DNA of 64,000 bases from NCBI RefSeq assembly GCF_020382885.2, contig NC_058504.1, forward strand, positions 4,633,519-4,697,518, written 5' to 3'. Both the position numbers and the translations under genes were made by a program. Below, piece by piece: positions 1-15,872 of this stretch. How positions within the stretch are numbered: the stretch's first letter is position 1; every line of letters starts with the position of its first letter. The notes beneath the pieces are model-generated. The model was given only the letters and a program-made list of their open reading frames with translations. It did no database searches and was not told the origin of the DNA. Source of the DNA: Scatophagus argus (lineage: Eukaryota > Chordata > Actinopteri > Scatophagidae).

Positions 1-331
1 TCAATCTCTCTGTTCCCGACACCATTGACGAACGAACCATCAATAAAAAGAAACTCACAGCTTTCACCACACATGTTAGTCGGTTGCTTAACTAGTTATA
101 AGTTAAATAATAAGTAGATTATGTCATGTAAGAAAACATTACGAAATGTCAGCACATTTAAAAATCAGACAGTTTCCTTTTGTTTGTGATACCATCTTGA
201 TACGTAAAACCTTAATCACTGATTATGCATTATACAAAATGAATCTCAATATTGGCCCCTTTTTATCCTTTGTTTTCTTGTGAAACTCATTTTCCTCCTA
301 ACTTTGTGTACTCATGTCTTTCATCCAACAG
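1..331 (+). other. Plastin intron (partial)
   Basis: This is the 3' part of the intron preceding the first plastin exon in the window. It is AT-rich and ends in a usable acceptor (tccaacag). No coding signal is seen. Confidence 0.8.
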
Positions 332-3300
332 GAGAATCTTAACTTGGCTCTGAATTCGGCTTCAGCCATTGGCTGCCAAGTTGTCAATATTGGAGCCCAA
401 GACCTGAAGGAGGGAAAGCCGCACCTTGTGCTTGGACTCCTGTGGCAGATTATTAAGATAGGACTGTTTGCTGATATAGAACTGAGCCGCAATGAAGGTA
501 TGCATACACACACTCACACTCACACACACACACACACACACACACACAACAAAACAGACTGTAACTAACTGCAACTGTAGATACAAACTTTACATGACTG
601 TTTAACACATATTAGATTGTCAACACAAACCGATAGGACACTTGTATCAGCAGAGTCCTGCTTGTGTTCCTGTGTACAGCTATAGCAGCGCTGCTGGAGG
701 AAGGGGAGAGTCTGGAAGAGTTGATGAAACTCAGTCCTGAGGAGCTGCTGCTACGCTGGGCCAATTTCCATTTAAAGAAAGTTGGAATGTCCATATCAAA
801 CTTTTCTGGTGATATTAAGGTAAGGAAATGTCAGTGTGATGTGTGACGCTCTTACTGTATCAGCACTGAAAGAACCATTTTGCTGCGAAAGCTGAACGTG
901 GTCTCATGTGTGTCAGACAGCTTAGTTCAGAAGAGAGAGCAGTTATCTGCTTATGCTCAGTCTAATCAACATCACTCTGTGATGTGTGACACTAACAAGG
1001 ATAAATATGACACTTGTCGTTTGGTATTTTGACATATTTCTATTTGTCTTGCTGTTTCTGTGCAGGACTCCAAGGCTTACTTTCACCTGCTTGAGCAGAT
1101 TGCTCCAGATGGCAGCAAAGAGGACGTTCCTCGCGTTGGGATCGACATGACGGGTCTTTATGTGAGCTAATTAATACTTACAGCTTGAATATGCAACTTC
1201 TTATCATTAGACTGCAAGGTGTGATGCACCCTGCTTACATCTTTCTTTCTTCCATGTTGTTTACTGTTTATATCTACCGTGTATGTTGTATTATTTTAGT
1301 CAAACATTACAACTTAAGTCAGTTATGAATTTGGGCCTCACTGGATTAGAATTAGTTAATTAGTTAGCTTTTAATACACAACCACACAAACTGCTATGTC
1401 AGTGAAACTGCGGTTCACCAGTCAGTCTAAACTCAGTTGATACTTTCCATTTTGCTATCAGAGTCTGGCTTCCTGTTGGTCCACTTCCTCCTTCCTGTAG
1501 GACTGTATTGGAAACATGATATCATTCTGACTCTGAATAGTAGGCGAAGAAGTCCGTTTATTTCAGCTGAGTTTGAGTCTCTTTTCTCTTGGTCTACAAA
1601 TGTTGGTCTACAGTTGCATTTACATTTCAGGTGTTGTTTAGCCATGGTGATTGTCACTGTCTACACTAATAGCAAAACCGACATCTAGTGTAATGTGGAA
1701 ACAAGGATGATTTCTTAATTGGAAAACCACACATAAATCGTACAGAAAATCTGAATCTCTGACACATTTTTTAATTTCTAAAGTGTAAATCAGTGTTTGT
1801 TTGTGTGTCTGTGTGTGTGTCACCAGGAGAAGGATCTTACGAAGAGAGCCGAGTGTATGCTGAAACAGGCCGACCGCCTCGGCTGTCGGCAGTTTGTAAC
1901 TGCTACTGATGTCGTGTGTGGAAACGCCAAGCTCAACTTGGCCTTTGTAGCCACGCTGTTCAACAAACACCCGGCGCTCACCAAACCAGAGAACCAGGAC
2001 TGGAATCTGGAGAGTGAGCATGGATGAAAACCCACCTCTCACATAAACTTAAACCTGCTGTGTATTCCTGTGCCTGTGAAGCATCGCTCTTTTATTGCCT
2101 CTCTCTCCAGGTGAGACCAGAGAGGAGAGAACCTTCAGGAACTGGATGAACTCTCTCGGGGTCAGCCCACACGTTCACCATATTTACAGGTTGGTACATT
2201 GCTGGCTGTGCTCAGCGTTCTTACTGTTTGTTGACTCACTGATGCACAGTTCACTGTTTCATTGCTTACATGTGTGTATTTGTGTGTTGATGCAGCGATC
2301 TGCAGGATGCCATGGTGATTCTCCAGCTTTATGAGCGGATTAAGGTGCCAGTGGATTGGGACAACAGAGTCAACCTCCCTCCATTCAAGGGAGTAGGAGG
2401 AGGCCATTTGAAAAAGGTAAATGTGCATACTGCTTTTCCAAATTGCTGCAAAGTATATCCTGAAATAAGCGAATAAAGCATATATCCCATTTTCGTATGT
2501 AAATTACATAAATCTACAATGTACATACTATACATTTATAACTGTTGTTACCTTCATTTTATAACTTTATGCTGTGTAGATAACATGAAAAATGGCACAA
2601 CTTTATACTCCTCAGTGCATCTCAATATGAACAGTTGAGTTTATTGCAAAATAGACTAACTTTGTTCATGTGTGTGTGTGTGTGTGACAGATTGAAAACT
2701 GTAACTATGCTGTGGAGTTGGGTAAGACCAAAGCTGGTTTCTCCCTGGTGGGAATTGGCGGACAGGACCTCTACGATGGAAATCAAACTCTAACTCTGGC
2801 GCTGATGTGGCAGCTGATGAGGAGGTGACCTACGCTTAAAAGTGAAACTTCATTACTCGTTAATTCTGAGACGTTGGGCAAAGACCGCGTGTGTTGGCCT
2901 TCAGACTCTGGATGTGTGAGTTGCTGTACAGCTCAGAGCAGGGAGAGGGCGCTGTTCTCTCAGCACAGAATTAAAGGTTTGGCAGTTTGTGTCGGTGCCG
3001 CACAGCGGAAGGAGTGACAGGCAGATTTAAAGATCACTTCCAACATGTTTATATGTTTATTCCTTCCAGCGAAGCCATTAACAAAGCAGTCACAAGCAGA
3101 AATGCATCAGGGAAGGCGAGGCGAGAAGAATTTCCTCTCTTTGTGACTGAAAACAATGTGATTTAGGGGAAATATACTTTTATTTTATTTCACTTTAAAT
3201 TATTAAGTGACTGTACCACAAGCTGCATACTGTTTCTAGTATGTAACAATATGGTGTGATTTGATTGTTGATATTCATACAGTTGGTTTTGTAATCTATA

Positions 3301-4425
3301 TACAGGTACACTTTAAATGTTCTTGAAGACCTTGGACATGGAGAAGTTGCAGGAGATGATTTGATAGTTTCATGGGTCAACAAGACTTTAGCTGAGGCTG
3401 GCAAGAGTTCCTCCATCAAGAGTTTTAAGGTGAATTTACTTTGTAAATCAACCGTCCTGTGTACAGTATTACTGTCGGAAGAGGAAGTGTGAGCCTATGC
3501 TGTACGTGTGTACATGTGTGATGCGTCTATAACTCTGTCCAGGACAAAGCGATCAGTACCAGCATTCCAGTTCTGGACATGATTGATGCCATCCAGCCGC
3601 AGAGTGTGAACTTCGAGCTGGTTAAGACGGGAAGTCTGTCGGACGAAGACAAACTGGATAATGCCAAGTAATCACCTGCTTGTTTTTCCCTAACTGTGTG
3701 TCAATTCACAGTTGGCATTATGTTTATATCTAAATTCTGAGTGTTTAGCTGGACATTTATTTCTGCTCCCCCCTCAGCCTGACAGTGTGTTACAGTTCCA
3801 GCCACACAGGTCAGAAGGGAAGTTATTACTGAGGTTATTGTTGTGCACTTACTGTATGTGGTTAATGGCAAATACTGAATCTATTGAGGGAGTTATTATT
3901 TTATTGCTCAAATTAATTTGTTCTTTGCACGACAATCGTTTCTTTATAAAATATAATTTGTGTGCCTGCAAAAAACATTTTTCCATGTTCAAAATGTGCC
4001 ATTCCAAATTCAGAATTTGACATAAATATGAATCTATACATCAGCTGGTAATAAAAGTGATTAAATGTCAGATTTAACATTTCAGAGAACACTTAAAATA
4101 AAATTCAACATTTAAAGATGACTTCACAGATTTTCAGCCACAAACTTTCAAAACCCTCTGTAATGTAGATGAATCAGCTATGATAAGAGGAAATGACAAA
4201 GTGAAAATGTATTTGCTTTAAAAGAATCAGCTGATCTAACAGCTGTAATATGTTGTCACAGTGATCCTAACCATGACTCTTCCCCGCGGCAGGTATGCCA
4301 TTTCCATGGCGAGGAAGATCGGTGCTAAAGTCTACGCCCTGCCTGAGGACTTGGTGGAGGTCAACCCAAAAATGGTGATGACCATCTTTGCCTGCCTGAT
4401 GGGCAGAGGCATGAAGAAGGCCTAA
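332..4425 (+). CDS. pls3: Plastin/fimbrin actin-bundling protein, plastin-3-like (5'-partial)
   Basis: Ten coding exons, each with AG/GT borders and consistent phase: 332-497, 680-819, 1066-1161, 1827-2013, 2111-2189, 2296-2416, 2691-2824, 3306-3429, 3543-3667, 4293-4425 (TAA). They encode about 434 residues, matching the last two thirds of a ~630-aa plastin. The EF-hands and most of the first calponin-homology (CH) domain lie upstream of the window. Visible: the end of CH1 ([13 protein letters not shown]), CH2 ([15 protein letters not shown]), CH3 ([23 protein letters not shown]) and CH4 ending [18 protein letters not shown]. Plastins cross-link F-actin in the cytosol. Stretches such as [20 protein letters not shown] and [10 protein letters not shown] favour plastin-3; RAECML and FVTATDVV are more L-plastin-like, so the paralogue call is tentative. 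The linker before CH3 is about two residues short, and the loop after VPVDW is altered. Confidence 0.93.
506..548. repeat. (CA)n microsatellite in plastin intron
   Basis: CA repeat with two CT interruptions, starting about 10 bp after the splice donor at 498. Its closeness to the donor makes length polymorphism possibly relevant to splicing. Confidence 0.95.
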
Positions 4426-5990
4426 AGGAGACACACACACACACGCACACACACACACACACACTGTTTGACCAACACACATGGTGACTGACCGTCTTTG
4501 CCGTCATTTGATTTGATGAGACCCGAAGCGAGTGAACATAGCTGTATTATCTTGCTTTCTAAGCGGTTATTCAGCTTTAGCATGAATAGAAGTGTCACTT
4601 TAGATTCATCTATTCTGCATTCAGCTATTTGAGACTGACATAACAACAACAACATAACAGCACTGATCTTTTTAGGGCTTGAAAGAAATTTGTATTTTCT
4701 AAATGGTCAGGCACTCTGCAGTGAAGCAAGCCTTCTGTAACAGCTACACGGTGAATATTTTGGGTTTGGTTTTTTTTTCTGCATCTCAGTTTTGGTTTGA
4801 GACTTGACGGGGTGTGAGTGATTAGCAGCGTCACATTCAGAAAGACTCATACCACCCATAGCTATGAATACAAGTGTGTATGCAGTGCATGCCCAGTGCA
4901 TGCTGGGGTGGAGCTGGTGCTGCCTGTCTGTGATGCTCACTAGGGATAAGATTATTCAGGCAATCAGAGGTTGTGTTTCTTTAAATGTAAAGGCTGTGGT
5001 ACATGGGAATCATTTAAAATGGCAGCATCCCAGTGAGACTTTGCTGCAGTCTTAACTCTGCATTCCTGCTTTTTCACCAAAGGCATACTTAATGTACTTT
5101 ACCAGTAACACCTCAAAGTTTCCCATGTGTCACTGCCCCCGATATACCAACTAGGTTCTGCTGTATCTTCCAACATGGTAGCCAGTTCACAGTATGAACA
5201 TTTAAGCCATAATATTCTATACTGAATACCTTTTGGCCTTTTTATATGTGGCCTCAGCTGTGCCAGATTATTGACACTTTATGTCTTCATGCTAGAAACT
5301 ATAAAACTGAATACCTTAATTTGTTTGAATAATATGCCCATTAATTTTAAATTTTAATTAATAATTTTACTGAGATTTTAAGTGGATAATCATTAGCTAG
5401 ATCAATGGATGTAATTCATGTGTATATTTTATAAGAAAAAAATTTTTTTACTGATTGTGTTTAAAACACCTTAATTTATGCAGAAAATCCATTATAACGC
5501 CTTAATAGATTAAAATCCATTTTATCCATTATGAAACCACCAATCAGATGTATTAAATACCTGAATACTGCATAATAATTCCTTAAATGTCACTTATTTG
5601 CAGCTGAAGATATTTCATATTTCATACCCCTATCTGTACTGTTAACCACCTCAAAGAGCTTTAATGCAGGTTTTTCTGTTGCTAATTGCAGCTAAAACCT
5701 CTGGTGACAAATTTCTTGTCTTATGTGAGTTTAAAATATGAATAAATTTAATGCTGCAGTTGGATAAGTTATCTAGTTTCGTTGCTGCTGATGTTGCTGC
5801 TGTTTTTTTTTTTTGTCTCAAAAGTTTTCTAAAGATTTTTCAGCTGTTTCTCTTTATCAACTCTTTACAATCCAACTGTGGGTAAAAGTATTGCTTTACA
5901 TTATAGCAATACCTCCAAAATCCAGTGTGTACAATCAGATATATAATATTAAATAAAAGCATTTTCCATATGTTGTTTGAATTCTGCTTG
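4426..5990 (+). other. Plastin 3' UTR and probable poly(A) site
   Basis: AT-rich sequence after the plastin stop codon. It opens with a CA repeat (about 4430-4462). AATAAA signals occur at 5741-5746 and 5952-5957; the second is followed within about 40 bp by a T/GT-rich stretch (TTTGTTTGTTTCTG), which fits a cleavage downstream element. No further coding exon is seen. Confidence 0.55.
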
Positions 5991-7469
5991 TTTGTTTGTT
6001 TCTGTTCTTTCCTTTTCCATAGAAAATCTTGAGGAAGCCACTAAGATTAAGATGTTGTCAGTATTTAATTGTAATCAATGGAATCATAATTGAGTTAATG
6101 AATTGGAAAACTGATATAAAAGAATTTGACTTTTACAATTTCCTTTTAACTATCCTGTCTTGATATTTTAATTTTTTAATTGCACAATCAATTTTATTTT
6201 TTTTTTATTCAGTGTACTACTGTCTCTGTCTTATTTTCCATCTTACAATTAATCTGTTGTCTGCATATCATTTACAGGCTCCATATCACGATCACTTAAA
6301 ATATGGAGAAGCCTTTGAAATAAAAATAAAATATGTGTAAAATAATGAGGTGTAAAGCAATGGACAAATCAGTTCCATGTATCAATTTATTAGTTGATTG
6401 CAGATGAAGACTGAATTGTTTTGGTGTCACACTCCACAACTGGAGTCTCACAACTGCACGTCATTATGTAGCATTTCCTCAGTGATAGTTTTGTAGGTAA
6501 AACAAAACAAAACAAGAAACAGCGGGGACGTACTTTTAACCCTTGTGTTAAAAATAAAAAGCTGTTGCCAGGTTGTTAGCAGTATGGTTGATAGGACATC
6601 ATGACAAACATATGAATAGATGTAATCAGTGTGGAGAGGCAGCTGTTGAGCTTCCTGACCAATGCGTCTAATTCATCTAATCCGGAGTGACAATCAGTCC
6701 ACGAGAAATCACTTGCTGTTAGCCTGCATATGCTTTCATGTTTCCTGTGAGTGTGTGAGCACACTGGATGGAGACTAGAGCACATTTGGGTTCAGAAGAA
6801 CACATTTCATCTCAACTATTTATTCCTTTGCTCAATCATTGCATTTCTGAAGAAAAAGTACAGGTGTGTGTTTAAAGACACTTCTCTGTAGGTAATCAGG
6901 AGAACATACGCACACAAAGACACTTGTAGTTCAGAGGCCACTTCAAACAAGGTTCTTGAATTCAGATGAGGTTGGTAGTGAAAAGGAGCACACTGCAGCG
7001 CACACACGCAATCTGCAATTTAAATGATGCTTTTGTCAAGTGCCATGTGATTGTTCCTTTGATCCGTTCACTCCATCCATCCCTTCGTATGAGTTGTTGT
7101 GCGTCCTTCGTGATTGAGAATCAGATCAATGGACGGGATGCAGCCAAGCTGAACACATGAACTGAACTGGTGGACTGATGAACTGACGTCGGAAATCTGT
7201 CAGGAAATTTATCAGGTTTGTTAACATTTTTCTGTCTCTCCCTCTTATGATCTCTTGTAATACACAGCTTGTTGCTATGCTGCCTGGTTTCTGTGGTGAT
7301 GCGTGATCCAGGATGACCTTGCACCAGATAACCTTATTTTTCACTCTATGGGTCCATCATTGCATGTGTGCTGGTTAGTGAGTTGTGTGTTTGTTTGCCA
7401 GTCTGTGTAAGCCTGTCTATGTTTGTCTGTGCCGTGATAATGTGTTGATAATGAACTGAGTCTTGTCAT

Positions 7470-7504
<35 letters not shown>

Positions 7505-7505
7505 C
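5991..7505. other. Intergenic / 5' region of the CNG channel gene
   Basis: No coding exon is recognised. A GT microsatellite (about 7471-7502) runs directly into a TAG just before the first coding exon of the channel, so the CDS probably starts within an exon that follows a noncoding 5' exon. No promoter motif can be assigned. Confidence 0.5.
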
Positions 7506-11850
<4,345 letters not shown>

Positions 11851-12527
11851 AGCAGATACTCTGACCGCCGAAATACATAGCAATAGCACACAACATCATC
11901 AGTGCTGCAAAATACTTTTTGTTTATCTATTCATAAAAATTAAAATACATAAGTAAATACTATAAACCTTTGTTTGTTTGATGATTGATGACATTTCAGT
12001 TTTGTTTTCCTTAATGTAAGCTTGTCTCTCGACTGTCAAATTTAAAGGCCACAGACACTCAATTCAGAATCTAATAAAGATTAAAAAAACATAACAAGAC
12101 ATACGATGACACTAAAAAAAAAAATTGCTAATAATTTGGGTGAAGAGGACAGTTCACACGAGATTTCATTACTGGCTAACACAGATCTTATTCAATTCTC
12201 TGCTGTAGGAAGGTCAAAAACCTGTAAATTGGATCTGTGTCTTCGATTATGTCTTTTTCCACTAGCAGGCGGCTAATCTCTTTTTTTGCACACACTTGCT
12301 ACTTTTTTAACTGTACAACATAGAAAATTGTTTTATTTATCTATGTGAATATCTCACAGTACCTGAATAACACTTCTTTGAACAGCTTGGCAGTTGTAAA
12401 ATGTTAACTCATCCAAGTCTAAGTGAAAATAAAAGTATGAAGGATGTTAAGCTGGCCAGGGGCTGATTTGTACATTACAGCCTTTATAAATGTAGAGGAC
12501 ACAATGAAAGCAGTTTTATTTTTTACA

Positions 12528-12548
12528 CCCCCCCCCCCCCCCCCCCCC
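12528..12548. repeat. Poly(C) tract of about 21 nt
   Basis: An uninterrupted C homopolymer between T-rich flanks, about 680 bp after the CNG channel stop. Such tracts are prone to slippage and to i-motif/G-quadruplex formation. Confidence 0.95.
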
Positions 12549-12797
12549 ATTTTTCCTTTAGCAAAGTGGACTTTACATACCGGGAACTTAAAACTGTAAA
12601 CCTTTTTCCTTCCCTTGCTTTGAATGTGTTGTTTCATAGTTTGTTTTTAAATGTTTTTTACTCTTTGTCAAACTTTGAGAAAAAAATCTTTAATTCATTA
12701 CATATCAGCAGCTTTATTATTAAAAAAATTCTTTTCAAAGCTACCCGTACCCTGACTATTTATTTATCTCAGAATGCAACTACTTTACACTGAAAGG

Positions 12798-12834
<37 letters not shown>

Positions 12835-12842
12835 TGTGTGTG
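12798..12842. repeat. (GT)n microsatellite
   Basis: About 22 GT units with a GA interruption, between the CNG channel gene and the calnexin-like gene. Confidence 0.95.
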
Positions 12843-12861
12843 TTAATGAGCATGCCTCCTC

Positions 12862-12870
12862 TGACGTGGC
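12862..12870 (+). promoter_or_regulatory. UPR-element-like motif upstream of the calnexin-like gene
   Basis: TGACGTGGC matches the XBP1/ATF6 unfolded-protein-response element core TGACGTG(G/A). It lies about 300 bp upstream of the first coding exon of the calnexin-derived gene. A GTAAGA donor-like site at 12934 could end a noncoding first exon. The motif match is seen directly; its function and the exon are inferred. Confidence 0.35.
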
Positions 12871-13159
12871 CACTGCATGCTCTGCAGCAATGTCAGCGAG
12901 TGACTTGGGACCAAAGTCCAACATCACATGACTGTAAGATTTCAGGAAGTGACTGTTAAAGAACGCATGTGAGAAATCACTGTGCTTAAAAAGGTTTTTT
13001 TTTTACCACTCTGCTTCCACTGGTACTTTGTGCATGTTTTTTTCATTCTTTTCTGTCCGTTTGTTGTCTTCTGTCTCTCCCTTTGTGCCAATTATCATTT
13101 TGTCCCGGTCTGACCTTTGTTGTCATGAATGTGTGTGTATTTCTGTTTGTGTTTCAGAC

Positions 13160-13638
13160 ATGGAGATCAGCTGTGTGTTGCAGTGCATGATGCTGGTAGC
13201 CAGTGTGACACCAACGTCTGCTGCAGCACAGGTGAGACCTGCCTTTTGTTTGGAGCGGACTAAATCTATTGATCACTGTTAATCATCACATATTACTCAG
13301 TTACGTATGAAACACCTCCTGTAGGGTTTCTAGTTACCCTCCTCAGCGATGCCCCCTTCTTTCATTCTTAATCCCGTTAATTCTCTCTTTATCTCTTCTA
13401 CTACTAACCCTTTTTTCATATAAACATTTTGTGCTCACATTACCCAGGCACTGTGGTCTTTGACCTTCATATTATTTGTTGCTCGTTGTATCTGTATATT
13501 CTAGCCTGGTATCATAGAGAGCCTCCTGCTGGCCACCCACCAGCGTCCCTGGCTCTGGGGTGTTTATGTCTTCACTGTTGGACTTCCCATCATTCTCTTC
13601 ATTAGCTTTGTGTGGCCTGACAAGGTAGTGTGTGCTTG

Positions 13639-13708
<70 letters not shown>

Positions 13709-14451
13709 TTATTGTCCAGCATTAGAAATACAAGAGGCATATGTTTTTCTCTCTCAGGACACAAGAAGCACAAGAAGTAAAATTATGTTTGTGTTTGCTC
13801 GTAGAGGTTTGGGCCCCCTGATCAACAGTATTACTATAAAAAGTCTGATGATGCTCAACCAGATGATCCAGAGTTCTCCCAGGGGACAGAATCATTGGAT
13901 ATCAAGGGTAATGTTTCATTTTTAAATGAATGAGTATTGTCAGACTGTTATATTACAGTAGTTATTTCAGCAGCACTCTTCTCTCCTCAGGGAGGGCTGA
14001 CAGAGCTGTAACAAGGAGGAGAGACACTCATGGAAACCAGAAGACATCTGGCTTAGACCTGAAGGTGAGATTCAGCAGACAATGATCATTCTGAAGGCGA
14101 AAAAGCCCATTTGAAAGTATTATCACAGAGACTGTAAAATAATCTGACAAAGAACAGAATTCAGGAATGTTTGTTAGAAGTCCCCTCCCCCCATTATTAT
14201 TAGCTGAATTGTCTGGCCCTTCAATTATTAGCCCTTTAAGTTTATGCATATCATATTAGAGACCATAAGAACTGATGTACATTTTTCTTGTTGTCTTTCC
14301 AAATGAGCATATTGAATTTTCTGTTGATTTTCTTTATGAATGACTAGTGAACCCGGGGCTTACAACGTCCACTCCTGTTGGGCAGGCCCGAAAACAGTGG
14401 ATAATGACAACTCATTGTGTGTCTGCATGTGTGTGTGTGTAGGATCGCTGA
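13160..14451 (+). CDS. Calnexin/calmegin-derived mini-protein: signal peptide, transmembrane segment and tail only
   Basis: Five exons join in frame to about 125 aa: 13160-13231, 13505-13624, 13805-13907, 13991-14064 and 14443-14451 (GATCGCTGA). Exon 1 (24 aa, starting MEISCVLQC and ending TSAAAQ) looks like a signal peptide. Exon 2 (residues 25-64) has PGIIE, RPWLWGVYVFTVGLPIILF and FVWPDK, matching the membrane-proximal, transmembrane and stop-transfer part of calnexin (PGVVG, RPWLWVVYILTVALPVFL) and calmegin (SFCWPRK). Exon 3 has YYYKKSDDAQPDDPE, like calnexin EYKKTDAPQPD. The tail is short and basic, not long and acidic as in calnexin. The lectin globular domain and P-domain arm are absent, with no room for them between exons 1 and 2 (273-bp intron). 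Without the last splice, exon 4 reads through to end RFSRQ. AATAAA lies at 14746-14751. Expected as a type I ER membrane microprotein; it could alternatively be a decaying relic, but every splice site and frame is intact. Confidence 0.7.
13642..13710. repeat. (CT)n-(GT)n compound microsatellite
   Basis: About 25 CT units followed directly by about 9 GT units, within intron 2 of the calnexin-like gene and starting about 17 bp after the donor at 13625. Confidence 0.95.
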
Positions 14452-14745
14452 TGAGTGCAACGTCCTCAGGAGAAAATAAACACTACCAACATACAAGAGG
14501 ATGCAGAGCGATTACATCAATGGCCAGTCTTACTAATGACCGAATTAAACTACACTGTGAACACAACAAAGTCTCAGCACTGACTGTATTATGGTTTTGC
14601 TTCATATACGCTTGTATAATTTTAATTTCTTATACAATGCATTGTTTATCGAATATTAATACTCCCATTGTGTGTATTAATTATATTTTTTGATTGACAC
14701 ACATTGCCAAATACCATGCAACATAAGTGTTACATTTGGAGTTGG

Positions 14746-14751
14746 AATAAA
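14746..14751 (+). terminator. Poly(A) signal of the calnexin-like gene
   Basis: AATAAA about 300 bp after the predicted stop, in AT-rich sequence. This is consistent with a transcribed gene carrying a short 3' UTR. Confidence 0.5.
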
Positions 14752-14759
14752 GGACTTGG

Positions 14760-15846
14760 ATTCCTTAGTGTTTCTCAGTGTTGGAGTATCAGAGGTTAAA
14801 TAACACATAGCATTGTCTCATTACGTCAGATGGTTAAGTAAATTAGTCCCACCACCTCGTGACCGTTGAAGACAGATGGAAATATTGATCAGCATGGCTA
14901 ATAAAAAGCTCACTCTGAGAAAAAAAGGTTTGGAAATCTGATTTTTTCCCCTTTAATACAGAGGATTTAATCGTGACCTCCTCATATACACAATATGCTT
15001 TTAGCTGTGCGCTGTTTTTTATTTATATTTATAATTTGCTAAATTCTTGGAGACCTGTCATCGGTTTACAAACAGAATTGTGACCTAACCAGGAACAGTG
15101 CTATTCTGGGGTCTCATGTTTATGCTAAGGGAAGCTAGCAGGCATACAAATGGTGTCAATATTCTCATCTAACTATGGCAAGAAAGCGAATGAGGTCACT
15201 TCTCAAAAATGCTGTGAGTGTTCAGAACTAACATTCAGAGGTGTTCAGCTGTTTGCAACATGTATTGGAAAGGACACAAATACTGCTCATCAACAAAATG
15301 TCTACTTGACACTCACAGAGAATACTAGCTGGATAAGTGACCATAAAAAACAGGAAAATTAAAGAGCTGTTGAGTGGAGAACACAAGTGAGGACGAGGCA
15401 GATGGCAGATCACATACAAAACAAAAGACTGATCTGAGGATGTTGAGCAACACTTTATGATGCACTGCTGACATAGTCCCCTCTGATCAAATGCATATGT
15501 TTGCAGAGAAATGTGGTCTTTCACATTACTTTGTTATAACACTTCCATATTCTATAATCTTTTCTATTCTGTTCCATTACGTAAGGAAAAAAATAGAAAG
15601 AGAGGGGCGGATTATTGTGAAAGTGCAGCTGCTTTTGGAAAGTGTACATCTGTACTTGACACTCCCTGCATATTTTGTATATTTTATGACTGTAGAGAAT
15701 CAGGTATTTTGACAGTTTCTGTTTCTCCTTGAGCACAGCTTTGGATCCAGCTTTTACAAATCTAACTTGCTCAGAGTGAATATCAACCACATTCAACTAA
15801 ATTCTGTGAAGCAGAAGTGTTTTTTTCATGACTTTTTATCTTTCAG
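14760..15846. other. Intergenic region upstream of the FGL1-like gene
   Basis: AT-rich with no recognisable coding exon. It ends in a strong pyrimidine-rich acceptor (ttatctttcag), so a noncoding 5' exon of the FGL1-like gene probably lies here, but I cannot place it. Confidence 0.45.
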
Positions 15847-15872
15847 CTTTGTGCTGCCCAAACAAGAGGACG

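Larger units (their letters stand above)
11851..13157 (+). other. CNG channel 3' UTR and intergenic region
   Basis: A probable poly(A) signal AATAAA lies at 12073-12078, about 220 bp after the stop. Downstream is AT-rich sequence, a poly(C) run at about 12528-12548, a GT microsatellite at about 12798-12842 and a UPR-element-like motif at 12862-12870. No calnexin luminal-domain exon is found in this interval. Confidence 0.6.

Noticed and set aside
314-568. 84-aa open frame ending in HTHTHT repeats
   Set aside because: It is the plastin exon 332-497 read through its donor into a CA microsatellite; only the exon part is coding.
13632-13925. 97-aa frame with LSLSLS and VCVCVC
   Set aside because: Translation of a CT/GT microsatellite followed by part of a real exon in another frame.
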